Below, in pieces: positions 1 to 5,859 of a DNA stretch of 10,062 nt. The notes below the pieces were generated by a model, which was not told where the DNA came from, did no database searches, and was given only the letters and a program-made list of their open reading frames with translations. The position numbers and the translations under genes were made by a program. Source of the DNA: JBBRYB01 sp038238115 (lineage in GTDB: Bacteria > Actinomycetota > Actinomycetes > Propionibacteriales > Nocardioidaceae); assembly GCA_038238115.1 (NCBI GenBank), contig JBBRYB010000093.1, positions 1 through 10,062 on the forward strand, in the 5' to 3' direction. The first letter of the stretch is position 1. Each line of letters starts with the position of its first letter.

Positions 1-310
1 ACGTGCGGTCCTCGACCCGGGCGACATCGGTGGGGTCAGAGGCGGCCCAGAAGGAGTTGGGCTTCTTGGCCGGATCGAGTTGGACGAGAGTGCCGGCGGC
101 GACCAGGGCCTCGGTCAGAGTCTTCCACTCGGCGTCCGAGCCGTCGCACCAGTGCACACGGTCGGGCTCGGTGAGCTCCGCAATCTGATCGACCCACGCC
201 TGAAGTCCGGCATGGGTCGTGGCTGCGGTGCTGCTGGTGGAGTTGTGCGACGGGTTGTTCGCCGTGCGTTCATGATGGGGACGGGGTGTGTAGGAAGTGT
301 CCGTGGACAT
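1..310 (-). CDS. pckG: Phosphoenolpyruvate carboxykinase (GTP), N-terminal part, cut by window edge
   Basis: About 103 N-terminal residues are visible on the minus strand; the gene runs off the left edge. After a 35-40 residue variable leader, the reading frame gives WVDQIAELTEPDRVHWCDGS, then EAGT-like VAAGTLVQLDP, KKPNSF and SDPTDVARVEDRT. This is the typical N-terminus of GTP-dependent PEPCK, the gluconeogenic enzyme that converts oxaloacetate and GTP to phosphoenolpyruvate, GDP and CO2 in the cytoplasm. The catalytic and nucleotide-binding regions lie outside the window. The ATG at 310 was chosen because it is the in-frame start of the leader, with a purine-rich AGAGGGA (324-330) 13 nt upstream, a rather long spacing. 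The leader is longer and richer in Ser, Thr and Asn than I would expect, so a start further in cannot be excluded. It is a chromosomal housekeeping gene flanking the integration site. Confidence 0.9.
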   Translation of the reverse strand, partial: MSTDTSYTPRPHHERTANNPSHNSTSSTAATTHAGLQAWVDQIAELTEPDRVHWCDGSDAEWKTLTEALVAAGTLVQLDPAKKPNSFWAASDPTDVARVEDRT

Positions 311-719
311 GCTGTTTCGGTGTTCCCTCTCGCGCATCGCGGTGGGTGCGAGCCACCGGCCGCCGGTCTCCAACGGCGGAATGATGTGGATATGGGCGTC
401 CCGGGTCTCTATTCCGGGGACGTTCCCGACACCGTACGCCCGCGGTTGTGGTGTCCGCCATCCGGACCGTCGTGAGGCCACTCACAAGCCCCCCAGCCCC
501 CCGGGGTTTGCCTTGTTCTCTAGTCAGGTGGCTTGTGGTCTAGGCAGATCCCGCGTGGTCAGTGTGGGTTTGCCATGCTGACCTCACAGTCCGGCGTACA
601 CGTCGGCCGCCGCGCCAGTGATCCCTTGGCGCCGCGATTTCTTGTCGACAGCGGCTGCGCGCTAAACTCACTCCTCGCGTCTGGACGAGGCTCCCTGCCT
701 CCTCGGGCCAGCACAACTG
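311..719. other. Non-coding stretch between pckG and tRNA-Arg
   Basis: I see no convincing gene here. Open frames in this stretch lack family motifs and ribosome binding sites. It should hold the pckG promoter (minus strand), though I cannot point to clear boxes. CACAAGCC at 483-490 and GGCTTGTG at 530-537 form an 8-bp inverted repeat around a 39-nt G/C-rich loop that includes CCCCGGGG. This could be a transcription boundary or an operator. The last part probably carries the tRNA promoter. Confidence 0.6.
642..668 (+). promoter_or_regulatory. Possible tRNA-Arg promoter
   Basis: TTGTCG (642-647) resembles a -35 box and TAAACT (663-668) a -10 box, with a short 15-nt spacer. The tRNA 5' end is 51 nt downstream. 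The boxes are seen in the sequence; promoter function is inferred and weak because of the spacer. Confidence 0.3.
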
Positions 720-792
720 GCGCTCGTAGCTCAACGGATAGAGCATCTGACTACGGATCAGAAGGTTGGGGGTTCGAATCCCTCCGAGCGCG
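720..792 (+). tRNA. tRNA-Arg (anticodon ACG)
   Basis: A 73-nt cloverleaf is visible. Acceptor stem GCGCTCG (720-726) pairs with CGAGCGC (785-791) and the discriminator is G792. The anticodon stem TCTGA/TCAGA closes the loop CTACGGA, giving anticodon ACG, which reads CGU/CGC/CGA after A-to-I editing. The T-stem is GGGGG/CCCTC around TTCGAAT. CCA is not encoded directly after the discriminator. The 3' half, from the anticodon loop onward, is duplicated at 9494-9538, so this gene is the integration target. Its 5' half is chromosomal, while its 3' half was probably supplied by the element, which keeps the tRNA functional. Confidence 0.97.
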
Positions 793-794
793 CC
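751..794 (+). repeat. attL core (tRNA-Arg 3' half)
   Basis: This is the left copy of the att direct repeat, from the anticodon loop (CTACGGATC) through the T-arm and acceptor 3' strand to GCGCGCC. The match to the right copy stops at 794, where CAT follows here and AGG follows at the right. The T-arm run has five Gs, giving a normal T-stem. Confidence 0.92.
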
Positions 795-807
795 CATCTC
801 CAGGCGC

Positions 808-827
808 AGGCAGATGTCGTCTGACCT
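808..827 (+). terminator. Possible hairpin terminator after tRNA-Arg
   Basis: AGGCAGA (808-814) and TCTGACCT (820-827) pair as a 7-bp stem with one bulged A around the loop TGTCG. It starts 15 nt after the tRNA 3' end but has no T-run. It lies inside the element, so if it works the island supplies the tRNA's terminator. It could equally be part of the attL arm. Confidence 0.3.
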
Positions 828-887
828 GGCACTTCGTGTCTCCCCGCCCCCACCGGATCGGGCTCGGTGACGAGCGCGAGCGGGACC

Positions 888-907
888 CTGCTAACAGCTT
901 TGCTAAC
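888..907 (+). repeat. Paired TGCTAAC repeat, left arm (putative integrase arm sites)
   Basis: CTGCTAACAGCTTTGCTAAC holds two direct copies of TGCTAAC (889-895 and 901-907), 12 bp apart start to start. A near-identical pair with 11-bp spacing lies at 9379-9397. The left pair begins 94 bp from the att core and the right pair ends 97 bp from it, both in the same orientation. Tyrosine integrases of the lambda class bind short arm repeats flanking the core, and this layout fits. The integrase stop codon (TAG, 903-905 on the minus strand) lies inside the second copy. Confidence 0.7.
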
Positions 908-2162
908 GGGTCATGCCGGGTGGGCGCTCTGGTGAGGGCGTTGGTGAGACGTCTGGTGAGGTCCTTGGCGGCGCGGCCGGAGGGACTGGGCGGCCCACGG
1001 CCCGGGCGAACAGCTCGGCGACGCCATCATCCGTGCGGTTCAGGGCGTGCGCGTAGACCCGCAGGGTGATGGCAGGGTCCGCGTGGCCGAGCCGAGCGGC
1101 GACGACGTGGACGGGCACCTTTTCGAGCAGGAGCGTGGTTGCGTGGACGTGCCGCAGGTCGTGGAGCCGGGCGTAGGGCATCGGCTCGAGCCGGGCGGCG
1201 GCTCGTGCGGCGTTGGCCGATGCGATGAGGCGGGGCATAGCCTGGCTCACCGAGTCCGGGTGGATGCGCTTGCCCAGGTCGGTCGTGAAGACGTACTGGT
1301 CCCAGCCCTCCCAGCTGTCAGCGGCCGTCTGCCGCTTCACCTGCTGCTCCTTACGGAGGTCGCGTAGCAGAGCGACGGTTCCGGCGTCGAGGCTGATTCT
1401 GCGGTCGTCGCCGCCCTTGGTGGGTCCATCGACCCATCGCCCGTCGATGACGCCGGCGGAGCCCCGGATGTGCATGGTGCGGACATCGAGGTCGAGGTCG
1501 GTCCATCGGAGGTGGAGAAGCTCTCCCCGGCGGGCGCCGGTGAACGCTGCCGTGGCGTAGAAGGCGGCGTACCGGTGCTCGCTGGCCGCAGCCAGAAACG
1601 ACCGCAGCTCGTCGGGGTTCCACACGGGTGTGCGCTGCTGGCGCTCGCGGAGGGGTCGCTTCGCTGACTCGGCCGGGTTCTTGGTGAGGAGCCGGTCGAT
1701 GTGAACAGCGTCGTTGAAGGCCTTGCGGAGTACGGCGTGAATGTAGGCGACTGAGCGTGCGGAGAGCCCCTCACCGCGACGGCCCCCTGTGGTGTGCAGG
1801 TCGAGGTAGAGCTTGCTGATCGTGGCTGGCTGGAGCGCCTGGAGCGGCATCTCGCCGAGTGCGGGCTTGATGTACTCCTCGACGAGATAGCGATAGCTCG
1901 CGAGGGTGCGGGGCCGGATGGCCATGGCGTGGGTCTCCAGCCAGCTGTCGAGGTACTCCGCAACCGTGATCCGTGAGCGATCGACGTATTCGCCCCGACG
2001 GGCCCGGACGCGGGCCTCGTCCCGTGCAGCCTTTGCCTCGTCCTCGGTCCGGAACCCACCCACCCAGCGAGGCTTGGACACTCCTGTCGCGGGGTTACGG
2101 ACCCGGATCACGTAAGCCCAGGTGCTCCCGCGCTTGATGACCCCGTCGCTCAGTCGGGCCAT
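903..2162 (-). CDS. int: Tyrosine site-specific recombinase (integrase)
   Basis: This is a 419-aa integrase that catalyses recombination between the element's attP and the chromosomal attB in tRNA-Arg. The order is: N-terminal AP2-like arm-binding domain (about residues 5-60, GSTWAYVIRV), a SAM-like core-binding domain (about 64-165), then the catalytic domain. Catalytic residues are visible: R211 (TGARRGE), K249 (TKGG), H334 and R337 (HDLRH), H360 (LGH) and the nucleophile Y370 (VYAH). All are present, so the enzyme is probably active. The C-terminal tail is rich in Pro. The ATG at 2162 overlaps the upstream gene's stop as TGATG, so translation is probably coupled to the excisionase. The open frame extends further upstream without homologous sequence. 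The gene reads toward attL and ends inside the putative arm repeats. Confidence 0.95.
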   Translation of the reverse strand: MARLSDGVIKRGSTWAYVIRVRNPATGVSKPRWVGGFRTEDEAKAARDEARVRARRGEYVDRSRITVAEYLDSWLETHAMAIRPRTLASYRYLVEEYIKPALGEMPLQALQPATISKLYLDLHTTGGRRGEGLSARSVAYIHAVLRKAFNDAVHIDRLLTKNPAESAKRPLRERQQRTPVWNPDELRSFLAAASEHRYAAFYATAAFTGARRGELLHLRWTDLDLDVRTMHIRGSAGVIDGRWVDGPTKGGDDRRISLDAGTVALLRDLRKEQQVKRQTAADSWEGWDQYVFTTDLGKRIHPDSVSQAMPRLIASANAARAAARLEPMPYARLHDLRHVHATTLLLEKVPVHVVAARLGHADPAITLRVYAHALNRTDDGVAELFARAVGRPVPPAAPPRTSPDVSPTPSPERPPGMTR

Positions 2163-2338
2163 CAACGCACCGGGCCAAGGCCCGCGACGTACTCGACCAG
2201 GTCGTCGGTGCGCACCCGACGGCAACCATCGATTTTCACCGTCCGGAGCTGTCCGCTGGCGATGAGTTCGTACACCTTCGCCCGGCTTACCGCCAGGCGA
2301 GCGGCGACCTCGGGGATGCGCAGAAGCAGGATTTCCAT
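2162..2338 (-). CDS. xis: Excisionase-like helix-turn-helix protein
   Basis: A 58-aa protein consisting almost entirely of one winged-helix/HTH domain: IPEVAARLAVSRAKVYELIA (residues 8-27), the wing QLRTVKIDGCRR (30-41) and RVRTDDLVEYV. This is the standard actinobacterial excisionase/AlpA/MerR-like fold. It probably binds and bends the att arms to direct integrase toward excision and may also repress its own promoter. The ATG at 2338 was chosen because GGAG lies 6 nt upstream and the domain begins immediately. A longer in-frame start at 2419 would add an N-terminus without recognisable sequence. It is transcribed first in a two-gene unit with int, joined by TGATG. The role as excisionase rather than regulator is inferred from size and position. 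Confidence 0.85.
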   Translation of the reverse strand: MEILLLRIPEVAARLAVSRAKVYELIASGQLRTVKIDGCRRVRTDDLVEYVAGLGPVR

Positions 2339-2554
2339 GGCTGGCTCCGTCCGTCCACCGCGAGGCCCGAGGCCCGCGCCACAACGGATTAGGCACCTCA
2401 GGTGGCCACTCGTGGACACCAGTGTTGGAACCGGGCGCGCCAGCGGTCCACCCCGAATCGCCTGGCTGGGGAAAACCCGGTGGCGCGCGCAGCCCTCCCA
2501 CAGTGGCGGGGTCTAAGCCCTCAGCGGCGATTCAGTGCGCGTTGCAGGAAAGTC

Positions 2555-2574
2555 GATTCGGCCAGAGCCGAGTC
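2555..2574. repeat. Short hairpin, 8-bp stem
   Basis: GATTCGGC (2555-2562) and GCCGAGTC (2567-2574) pair as eight base pairs including one G-U, around the tetraloop CAGA. There is no T-run on either side. It belongs to a cluster of inverted repeats upstream of the mini-protein gene. Confidence 0.55.
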
Positions 2575-2611
2575 AATCGCGGTGATAAGACGCTCCTCGA
2601 GGACCGCTTCG

Positions 2612-2658
2612 CTATCCGCCGATCTGTGTCGAGGAAGTGCGGCCACGATCGCGGATAG
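2612..2658. repeat. Long inverted repeat, 12-bp arms with one bulge
   Basis: CTATCCGC-C-GATC (2612-2624) is complementary to GATCGCGGATAG (2647-2658), with one unpaired C and a 22-nt loop. It lies about 80 bp upstream of the 36-aa gene. It could be a structured leader RNA, a terminator or a protein-binding site; the sequence alone does not decide. Confidence 0.55.
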
Positions 2659-2739
2659 GGGGCTGCCGCCGAAGCTCTACTCGCTGCTTGCCAGGAGTTT
2701 GCTGTTGCTCTCCGATTTCACTTGCCGGATCATCTCCCC

Positions 2740-2850
2740 ATGGCAGCAAATGGCAAGGGCAAGGGCCATCTCAACGGACGTGCCGGCAAGCGCTCGGTTC
2801 CGAGATCCGTGATGCCCAAGCCGAAGAAGCCCAAGAAGCCGAAGAAGTGA
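2740..2850 (+). CDS. Lysine-rich mini-protein (36 aa)
   Basis: ATG at 2740 opens a 36-codon frame encoding a strongly basic peptide. The first half is Gly/Lys/Arg rich (NGKGKGHLNGRAGKR), followed by SVPRSVMP and a C-terminal tail of Lys-Pro repeats (PKPKKPKKPKK) ending in TGA. The composition suggests nucleic-acid binding, as in histone-like tails, but I recognise no family. No good Shine-Dalgarno sequence precedes the ATG, which is the main weakness. The C-terminal repeat is unlikely to be an accidental out-of-frame product, although repeated AAG codons alone can create such a tail. The next gene starts 57 nt further downstream on the same strand, so the two may share a transcript. Confidence 0.5.
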   Translation: MAANGKGKGHLNGRAGKRSVPRSVMPKPKKPKKPKK

Positions 2851-2907
2851 GTGGGCGGTTCGGTTGCTGCAAGTAGGGCTCTCGAGAGCCGAGCCGAAAG
2901 GACAGGC

Positions 2908-3171
2908 GTGGCACGGACTAACGAAACCAACTACACCGTGGCGGTCTACGACTACCTGCGAACACTCGGCGATCCAGTCGACGAGGTGCTCGCTTCGACA
3001 AGAGATGGGAGTCCGGTCGGGGAGATTCGCCACAGGGATTTCCGTGAAGACGCGTGGAATAGAGGAGCCGACGTGGTTACCAGAGCGCTCGGTTCACAAT
3101 CATTCGTTGGCGCGGCGTCGGTCGCGGCGCTGCTGTCCGAAAGTCAGCGGCCATGTTCAATCGACCATTGA
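2908..3171 (+). CDS. Hypothetical protein, 87 aa, possibly a truncated remnant
   Basis: A GTG start at 2908 follows AAAGGA (2897-2902) with 5-nt spacing, a good ribosome binding site that favours this start over the upstream GTG at 2851. The protein begins ARTNETNYTVAVYDYLRTLG, then DPVDEVLASTRD, and ends without recognisable motifs. The first 35 residues faintly resemble the N-terminal helices of class I O-methyltransferases (VYDYL..DPVDEVL), but the SAM-binding part is absent. If that resemblance holds, this is a truncated gene. The last 28 bp overlap the 3' end of the convergent gene at 3144-3851. I cannot assign a function. Confidence 0.55.
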   Translation: MARTNETNYTVAVYDYLRTLGDPVDEVLASTRDGSPVGEIRHRDFREDAWNRGADVVTRALGSQSFVGAASVAALLSESQRPCSIDH

Positions 3172-3851
3172 TTGATACGCCGGTTTCGCGCTTGAACGAA
3201 TTCGATAGTGCGCCGCCGGTAGTCGTTGTAGGTCTCTACATCCCTCGGGACTGCAGGGGTCGTGAAGTCATCAAAGGACATAAAGAACTTCACCCGCCTG
3301 GCCTCGTGTGTGACGAGATCCTGAAGTAGGAAGAACTCAATGTAGACTTGGAAGTCACCAAAGAGCGCGAAGAACTTGTCGTAACGCCGCAGTGTTTCAC
3401 TGAGCGGGCTGGCTTCCAGTCGGTAATGGCGCCGGATGCACTCAAGGGTCAGGTCGAGCCTGTCGGCGATTCTGCGATTGAACCCTCGAGCTCCGTTGAT
3501 GGTCTGCCGTCCGTCGAGCTTGTTGCCAGGGAAGATCAACATCCCGCCGATGGTGTACCCGACGGTCCGGAACTCTTCGTTCTCTGCTTCCGATAGCTGG
3601 GTGACGATGGGCTGCATCGTCATCCACCGCGTGAACGTCGGGATCACCGAGTCACTTGCTAGGAAGAACTCGCCGAGCTGAGAACGGTGATGGAGGTAGA
3701 CGCCAGGAGTGGTGTCGTCCAAATGGAAGCGCGGGCCGGCCGGCAGCGGTTTGCTCCACAACAGCCGGTGATACCGACGCAACGTCGGGCTGTGGGTGTC
3801 GGGGTCCCTTCCGCCCGCGTCAATCCGGAAGTCGAACGTGGTGTCGATCAT
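3144..3851 (-). CDS. DUF6994 family protein
   Basis: A 235-aa soluble protein matching an uncharacterised, mostly actinobacterial family that I recognise as DUF6994. Characteristic blocks are SPTLRRYHRLLWSKPLPAG (21-39), HHRSQLGEFFLASDSVIPTF (54-73), YTIGGMLIFPGN (99-110), DLTLECIRRHY (133-143) and the C-terminal DDFTTPAVPRDVETYNDYRR (194-213). No transmembrane segment or known catalytic motif is evident. The ATG at 3851 was chosen because AAGGGA (3857-3862) lies 5 nt upstream and the family N-terminus begins at this point; the frame further upstream is unlike the family. Homologues of this type occur as single genes in varied contexts, so the role is unknown. It is divergent from the Mrr-type gene across about 245 bp that must hold both promoters. 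Confidence 0.85.
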   Translation of the reverse strand: MIDTTFDFRIDAGGRDPDTHSPTLRRYHRLLWSKPLPAGPRFHLDDTTPGVYLHHRSQLGEFFLASDSVIPTFTRWMTMQPIVTQLSEAENEEFRTVGYTIGGMLIFPGNKLDGRQTINGARGFNRRIADRLDLTLECIRRHYRLEASPLSETLRRYDKFFALFGDFQVYIEFFLLQDLVTHEARRVKFFMSFDDFTTPAVPRDVETYNDYRRRTIEFVQARNRRINQWSIEHGR

Positions 3852-4096
3852 CGGCTTCCCTTCATGGCTCGCTCCTCCCATCCCAGCCACCGCGGATCCA
3901 CGAACCTGTTCACAGTGGAAGCTGCTGCTCTCGCCGAACCGCCTGCAGAATAAGCAGATCATCCACCAAGCAGCCGACGAACGTCTCATTCGTCCGTCCA
4001 GGCAGCAACGGAATAATGTCCCCTAAGCGGTGGAATGACCCAACTTTCGGGTCCACCGAGAGCAGTTGCTCGACCGGCATCAGCTAGAACTAGATC
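3852..4096. promoter_or_regulatory. Divergent intergenic region between DUF6994 gene and mrr
   Basis: This 245-bp region must contain the promoters of both divergent genes. It has two inverted repeats: GACGAA/TTCGTC (3976-3981, 3989-3994) and GACCC/GGGTC (4037-4041, 4049-4053). TAGAAC (4085-4090) lies 6 nt before the mrr ATG, where the -10 box of a leaderless transcript would sit, and no Shine-Dalgarno sequence is present. Regulator binding is inferred only. Confidence 0.4.
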
Positions 4097-4954
4097 ATGA
4101 CCGCTGTCGCTCTGCCGAAGTACAACGACTTCCATTGGCCGACGGTGTTGGCACTGCGGGCATTGGGTGGGTCAGGGGCAAACTCCGAGATCGACGAGAT
4201 GGTCGTCGAGCAGCAGGGCTTCAGTGAGGAACTGCAGTCGATATTGCACAAGGCCGGGCCGATGACCGAGATCGGCTACCGACTCCACTGGGCGCGTTCG
4301 TACCTCAAGGGCATGGGGCTCGCGGACAATCCCCGCCGTGGAGTGTGGACATTGACGCCGGCGGGCCGCGAGGTGACCGAATCTCAGATGGCTGCCCTGC
4401 GCGCGAAGTACCTCAAGGCGATGCGCGATGCCCGAGCCACCGGGGCGGAAGCTCTGGACCAAACCCCCGAGGTCGAGTCGGAAGCCGAGGGCTCTTGGCG
4501 GGAACGGCTCCTTGAAGCTCTGCTCTCAATGGAGCCAGCAGCGTTCGAGCGACTGTGCCAGCGGCTGCTGCGCGAGGCCGGGTTCAGCCGCACCCAAGTC
4601 ACCGGTCGCAGCGGCGACGGTGGCATCGACGGGCTAGGGGTCTATCGCGTGTCGTTGGTGTCGTTCCAAGTTTTCTTCCAGGCCAAGCGATGGCGAAACG
4701 CGGTGGGTTCCAAGGAGGTGCGTGACTTCCGGGGCGCAATGGCTGGTCGCGGAGAAAAGGGCCTCCTCATCACTACGAGTACGTTCACAGCAGACGCCAA
4801 AGCCGAGTCCACGCGGGACGGGGCACCTCCAGTGGACCTCGTGGACGGCACCGCCCTTTGTGATCTGCTTGTCCAGCACCGCCTTGGGGTTCTCGTCCGC
4901 GAGCGAATCGAACTCGACGTCGACGTCGATCACGCGACACTCGACGCCATCTAA
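4097..4954 (+). CDS. mrr: Mrr-type restriction endonuclease
   Basis: A 285-aa protein with the two-domain Mrr layout. The N-terminal winged-helix domain (Mrr_N, about residues 10-95) shows YNDFHWPTVLALRALGG, YRLHWARSYLKGMGL and GVWTLTPAGREV. The C-terminal PD-(D/E)XK nuclease domain (about 140-270) has E151 (AFERLCQRLL), D178 (GDGGIDG) and Q195-x-K197 (QAKRW), which are the expected catalytic residues. In the best-studied member (E. coli Mrr) this enzyme cuts DNA carrying certain methylated bases, so a type IV restriction role against modified foreign DNA is likely. Length and residues suggest an intact gene. No ribosome binding site precedes the ATG at 4097, so it may be translated from a leaderless mRNA. 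No partner methyltransferase is nearby, as expected for Mrr. Confidence 0.92.
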   Translation: MTAVALPKYNDFHWPTVLALRALGGSGANSEIDEMVVEQQGFSEELQSILHKAGPMTEIGYRLHWARSYLKGMGLADNPRRGVWTLTPAGREVTESQMAALRAKYLKAMRDARATGAEALDQTPEVESEAEGSWRERLLEALLSMEPAAFERLCQRLLREAGFSRTQVTGRSGDGGIDGLGVYRVSLVSFQVFFQAKRWRNAVGSKEVRDFRGAMAGRGEKGLLITTSTFTADAKAESTRDGAPPVDLVDGTALCDLLVQHRLGVLVRERIELDVDVDHATLDAI

Positions 4955-5316
4955 ATTGAGGCCGGCACGACAGCAGGAGCGCTGGACCGATCAGTCGTCG
5001 GACAGAGCGGGGCCGTACGAGCAGCCGGACCTCCTGCGCGCGCTCGTCGTTGAGGCGCTCGCACGCGTCGAGCGCTCGGCTCCGAACCGCAGCCCACGCC
5101 CGGTGTGCCACCGTTCCGGACATGCTGACGCGGCGAAATGCAGCGGCCCAACACATCCGGTCGATGAGCGCGCATCCGCTAAACGAGCGCGGGGTGGGTG
5201 AGGTCTGAAATGGACTCCTTCGCTAGATCTGGAGATGGTCGTGGTGCGGGTCACCGTGGAGCTTGACAACTCGCCATGCCGCGGTGCAGTCGGCCCTCCC
5301 AACTAGGCTTCCGAGC
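4955..5316. other. Intergenic stretch with possible gene remnant
   Basis: There is no supported complete gene. Between about 4982 and 5200 the plus strand reads through a plausible segment containing PYEQPDLLRALVVEALARVE and then a Cys/His-containing tail, but it has no start or motif, so at most it is a decayed remnant. TAGGCT (5304-5309) near the right end is discussed as the promoter of the next gene. Confidence 0.4.
5304..5309 (+). promoter_or_regulatory. Putative -10 box of a leaderless transcript
   Basis: TAGGCT matches the actinobacterial TAnnnT -10 pattern and lies 7 nt before the GTG at 5317. No Shine-Dalgarno sequence precedes that GTG. This spacing would put the transcription start at the start codon. 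TTGACA at 5263-5268 is too far upstream (35 nt) to be the matching -35 box. Confidence 0.45.
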
Positions 5317-5745
5317 GTGACTGTTGCGCGCGGCGGCACCCACGACGCGGCCTCCGTGCTGGATGCCATCACTGTCTTGGCCTCCGTTGCCGCGGTGCTG
5401 GTGGCGCTCGTGGCCGTTGGCGTCGGGCTGCACGTTGCCAGGGGAGAGCGGAAGCATGCCCGGCTCGTCGACCGGCAGAGGGCGCTGATCGACCTCCTCA
5501 CTGCCTTCGAAGCGATGCAGGCGTTCCGTGTCCCGAAGTACGGGGAGAACGGCGAACTGACGACCACCGCTGATGAGAGCCCCCAGGCGGTCGAGGAGGT
5601 CCGCGCTCGGTGGCGCGCAAACCTGTATGCCTCGGCCGAGGCACTGCCCTACACGCGCAACGCGGCCTTTAGCCACTTCGGGGCGGGACCGGTCCCGAAC
5701 GGCGCGCGCCAGGAGGAAACCCCGAGGTTGACACGCCTTAGGTGA
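5317..5745 (+). CDS. Membrane-anchored protein, single N-terminal TM helix, C-terminus out of frame
   Basis: From GTG 5317 this encodes 142 aa. Residues about 15-38 (LDAITVLASVAAVLVALVAV) form one transmembrane helix, followed by a charged stretch ARGERKHARLVDRQRALIDL and an amphipathic helical cytoplasmic part with SAEALPYTRNAAFSHFG (106-122). Small proteins with this plan (TM anchor, charged linker, helix, LP-x-TR motif, final R-x-EI--ALD-L helix) occur in actinobacteria with no known function. Here the final helix, VRGEIMVALDALRHQLEG, is encoded in the -1 frame just after the TGA (5745-5807). The two frames meet exactly at AGGTGATG (5740-5747). The gene is therefore frameshifted, or the 20-aa piece is reinitiated at the overlapping TGATG. 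It precedes the HEPN-like gene on the same strand. Confidence 0.65.
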   Translation: MTVARGGTHDAASVLDAITVLASVAAVLVALVAVGVGLHVARGERKHARLVDRQRALIDLLTAFEAMQAFRVPKYGENGELTTTADESPQAVEEVRARWRANLYASAEALPYTRNAAFSHFGAGPVPNGARQEETPRLTRLR

Positions 5746-5807
5746 TGACCGTGCGCGGCGAGATCATGGTCGCCCTCGACGCTCTCAGACATCAGTTGGA
5801 GGGCTGA
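5745..5807 (+). pseudogene. Displaced C-terminal segment of the membrane protein (20 codons)
   Basis: ATG at 5745 overlaps the preceding TGA as TGATG and encodes MTVRGEIMVALDALRHQLEG. It reads as a typical C-terminal helix of the preceding protein's family rather than as an independent peptide. A TAG at 5739-5741 closes this frame upstream, so the frame change must fall within about 5 bp. Alternatives are a real single-base indel, a sequencing error, or translational coupling or slippage at this site. Confidence 0.5.
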
Positions 5808-5859
5808 CGCCCCCTGACGGTGAAGGGTGAGTGTCGGCCGCGGCTGGGAGGATGCTGAG

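Larger units (their letters stand above)
2339..2739. other. Non-coding stretch upstream of xis with several inverted repeats
   Basis: No gene is supported here. Near xis there are two small palindromes: CACCT-C-AGGTG (2394-2404) and CCAC-TC-GTGG (2406-2415). They could form an operator for the xis-int transcript. Further right lie a hairpin at 2555-2574, a 10-bp palindrome TCCTCGAGGA (2594-2603) and a longer inverted repeat at 2612-2658. Open frames crossing this region change composition erratically and show no family motifs. Confidence 0.55.

Noticed and set aside
483..537. CACAAGCC/GGCTTGTG inverted repeat as a rho-independent terminator
   Set aside because: The loop is too long and there is no T-run; pckG reads away from it.
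540..797. Minus-strand open frame across tRNA-Arg encoding GGIRTPNLLIRSQMLYPLSY
   Set aside because: This is the antisense translation of a tRNA, a well-known spurious protein.
2677..3033. 118-codon minus-strand frame opposite the mini-protein and the 87-aa gene
   Set aside because: No ribosome binding site or family motif; it is antisense to two better-supported plus-strand genes.
4982..5201. Possible short gene with DLLRALVVEALARVE after mrr
   Set aside because: No start codon, ribosome binding site or recognisable domain; kept only as a possible remnant in the intergenic entry.
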